The notes beneath the pieces are model-generated. The model was not told where the DNA came from, did no database searches, and saw nothing but the letters and a program-made list of their open reading frames with translations. From Patescibacteria group bacterium (GTDB lineage: Bacteria; Patescibacteriota; SOKK01), in assembly GCA_004374725.1 (NCBI GenBank), contig SOKK01000064.1:1-5953 (forward strand): 5,953 nucleotides of DNA, written 5' to 3'. How positions within the stretch are numbered: position 1 is the stretch's first letter; each line of letters starts with the position of its first letter. Shown here one piece after another: positions 5,179 to 5,953 of the stretch. A program made the translations under genes and the position numbers.

Positions 5179-5953
5179 TCTAGGTGGATTAAGTTCGCTT
5201 GATTCTCTCGAAGCCAACTCTTAAGAAAACTTATCTCTGTGGCAGTAATAATCGATTGAAGACCATCTAAGGAATCCAAAAGGGCAAGCCGGCGTTCACT
5301 GTCTAACTCTGAAAGAACATCATCCAAAAGAAAAACAGGGGCCTCTTTAATCTTTTTTTTGACTATCTCAAGCTCTGCTAGTTTGAGAGCAAGAATTGCT
5401 GAGCGTTGTTCACCCCGTGAACCAAAATCTTTAAGATTATAGTTATTGAGTTTGAAAATCAGGTCATCACGGTGAGGACCAAGAAGGGTCCGAGCAAGTT
5501 CAATCTCTTGCGGTTTTAGTTCATCAAGTGCAACTTTAAGTGAACTTTTAAGATCAGTTTTAAACTTGAAACTAAGATGATAATCTAGATCAAAAACATC
5601 CTTGGACTGAGAAATTTTCTGATATTGCTCCCTGAAAACCGGGGTTGCTTTCTTAAGTAGCTTAAATCTCTCCTCGGTAATCAATTCAGAAAGCCGCAAG
5701 AACTGCTTGTCCCAAAAATTTATCTCTTTTGACTCTGCTCTTCCTTGCTGAATCAAAAAAAGCAAGCGGTTGCGAGACTGAACTACCTTGCGGTACTCTA
5801 TTAGATTCTGGTAGTAACTAGAACTAAGGCGGGAGAGAAGAGAATCCAAAAAACGCCGGCGGGAAGCAGGGGAATCAATAACCAGATTTAGGTCCTCGGG
5901 ACGAAACAAAACTGCCTGAAACTCCCCTCTTGATCTTTGGGGCTGTTTTTTAA
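5175..5953 (-). CDS. recF: DNA replication and repair protein RecF, N-terminus beyond window edge
   Basis: RecF is an SMC/Rad50-like ATPase that binds single-strand/double-strand DNA junctions and helps load RecA at gaps with RecO and RecR. About 258 C-terminal residues are visible. The reading frame runs off the right edge, so roughly the first 100 residues, including the Walker A motif, are missing. Visible features are the family segment 'GEFQAVLFRPEDLNLV' leading to 'SPASRRRFLD', the 'GPHRDDL' motif, the ABC signature equivalent 'SRGEQRSAILALKLAE' (around 5408-5425), and Walker B with D-loop 'VFLLDDVLSELD' (around 5305-5340). These key residues look intact. A TTG codon at 5909 is internal to the gene, not its start. 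The TGA stop (5177-5175) overlaps the dciA ATG, so the two genes form an operon. recF commonly follows dnaA and dnaN, whose presence to the right is plausible but not visible. Confidence 0.96.
   Translation of the reverse strand, partial: KKQPQRSRGEFQAVLFRPEDLNLVIDSPASRRRFLDSLLSRLSSSYYQNLIEYRKVVQSRNRLLFLIQQGRAESKEINFWDKQFLRLSELITEERFKLLKKATPVFREQYQKISQSKDVFDLDYHLSFKFKTDLKSSLKVALDELKPQEIELARTLLGPHRDDLIFKLNNYNLKDFGSRGEQRSAILALKLAELEIVKKKIKEAPVFLLDDVLSELDSERRLALLDSLDGLQSIITATEISFLKSWLRENQANLIHLE

Noticed and set aside
5179..5217. N-terminal extension of the dciA-like gene to an upstream ATG at 5217.
   Set aside because: The extra 13 residues overlap recF, do not fit the family pattern, and the ATGA overlap at 5178 is the more typical coupled start.
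1..5953. tRNA, rRNA, CRISPR array, insertion sequence or attachment site.
   Set aside because: No cloverleaf-like sequence, spaced repeat array, transposase frame or flanking inverted repeats was seen. The only clear repeat is the 16-bp pair at 1790-1826.

Overview
This 5,953-base stretch of AT-rich bacterial DNA is packed with genes: no gap between genes exceeds about 110 bases. Core housekeeping genes on the minus strand are a 3'-truncated lepA (translation factor EF4), murJ (lipid II flippase) followed by a membrane-anchored protein of unknown function, and recF (5'-truncated at the window edge) followed by a short DciA/DUF721 gene. Two small genes of unknown function lie on the plus strand between them. 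The LepA and MurJ wording, in particular the LepA switch I continuation 'ITIKLQPV' and the MurJ N-terminal segment with its 'GAGDELD..FAAFRIPDF' stretch, recalls Candidate Phyla Radiation (Patescibacteria) proteins. That placement is inferred from memory, not from a search.

Layout from left to right: lepA on minus (1-1733, about 20-25 C-terminal residues beyond the left edge); a 67-residue, extremely basic protein on plus (1781-1984) with its own consensus promoter, a perfect Shine-Dalgarno site and a hairpin terminator; a 232-residue single-span membrane protein on minus (2011-2709); murJ on minus (2764-4350); a 128-residue protein of unknown function on plus (4466-4852), again with a near-consensus promoter, a strong Shine-Dalgarno site and a terminator; dciA-like on minus (4882-5178); recF on minus (5175 to the right edge).

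The minus-strand genes are basic cell machinery: translation (LepA), peptidoglycan precursor export (MurJ, possibly with the downstream envelope protein), and replication and repair (RecF with a putative helicase loader, joined by an ATGA stop/start overlap). A recF-dciA pair often sits close to dnaA/dnaN, so the replication origin may lie to the right of the window; this is inference.

The most striking feature is the two plus-strand units. Each is a complete promoter-SD-CDS-terminator cassette wedged between minus-strand genes, with its promoter interleaved with or abutting the 5' end of the neighbouring divergent gene. The minus-strand genes lack visible Shine-Dalgarno sites, and lepA and murJ look leaderless or nearly so, whereas both plus-strand genes carry AGGAGG-type sites. 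I recognise neither plus-strand protein. The second ends in a segment that resembles the first strand and helix of a response-regulator receiver domain.
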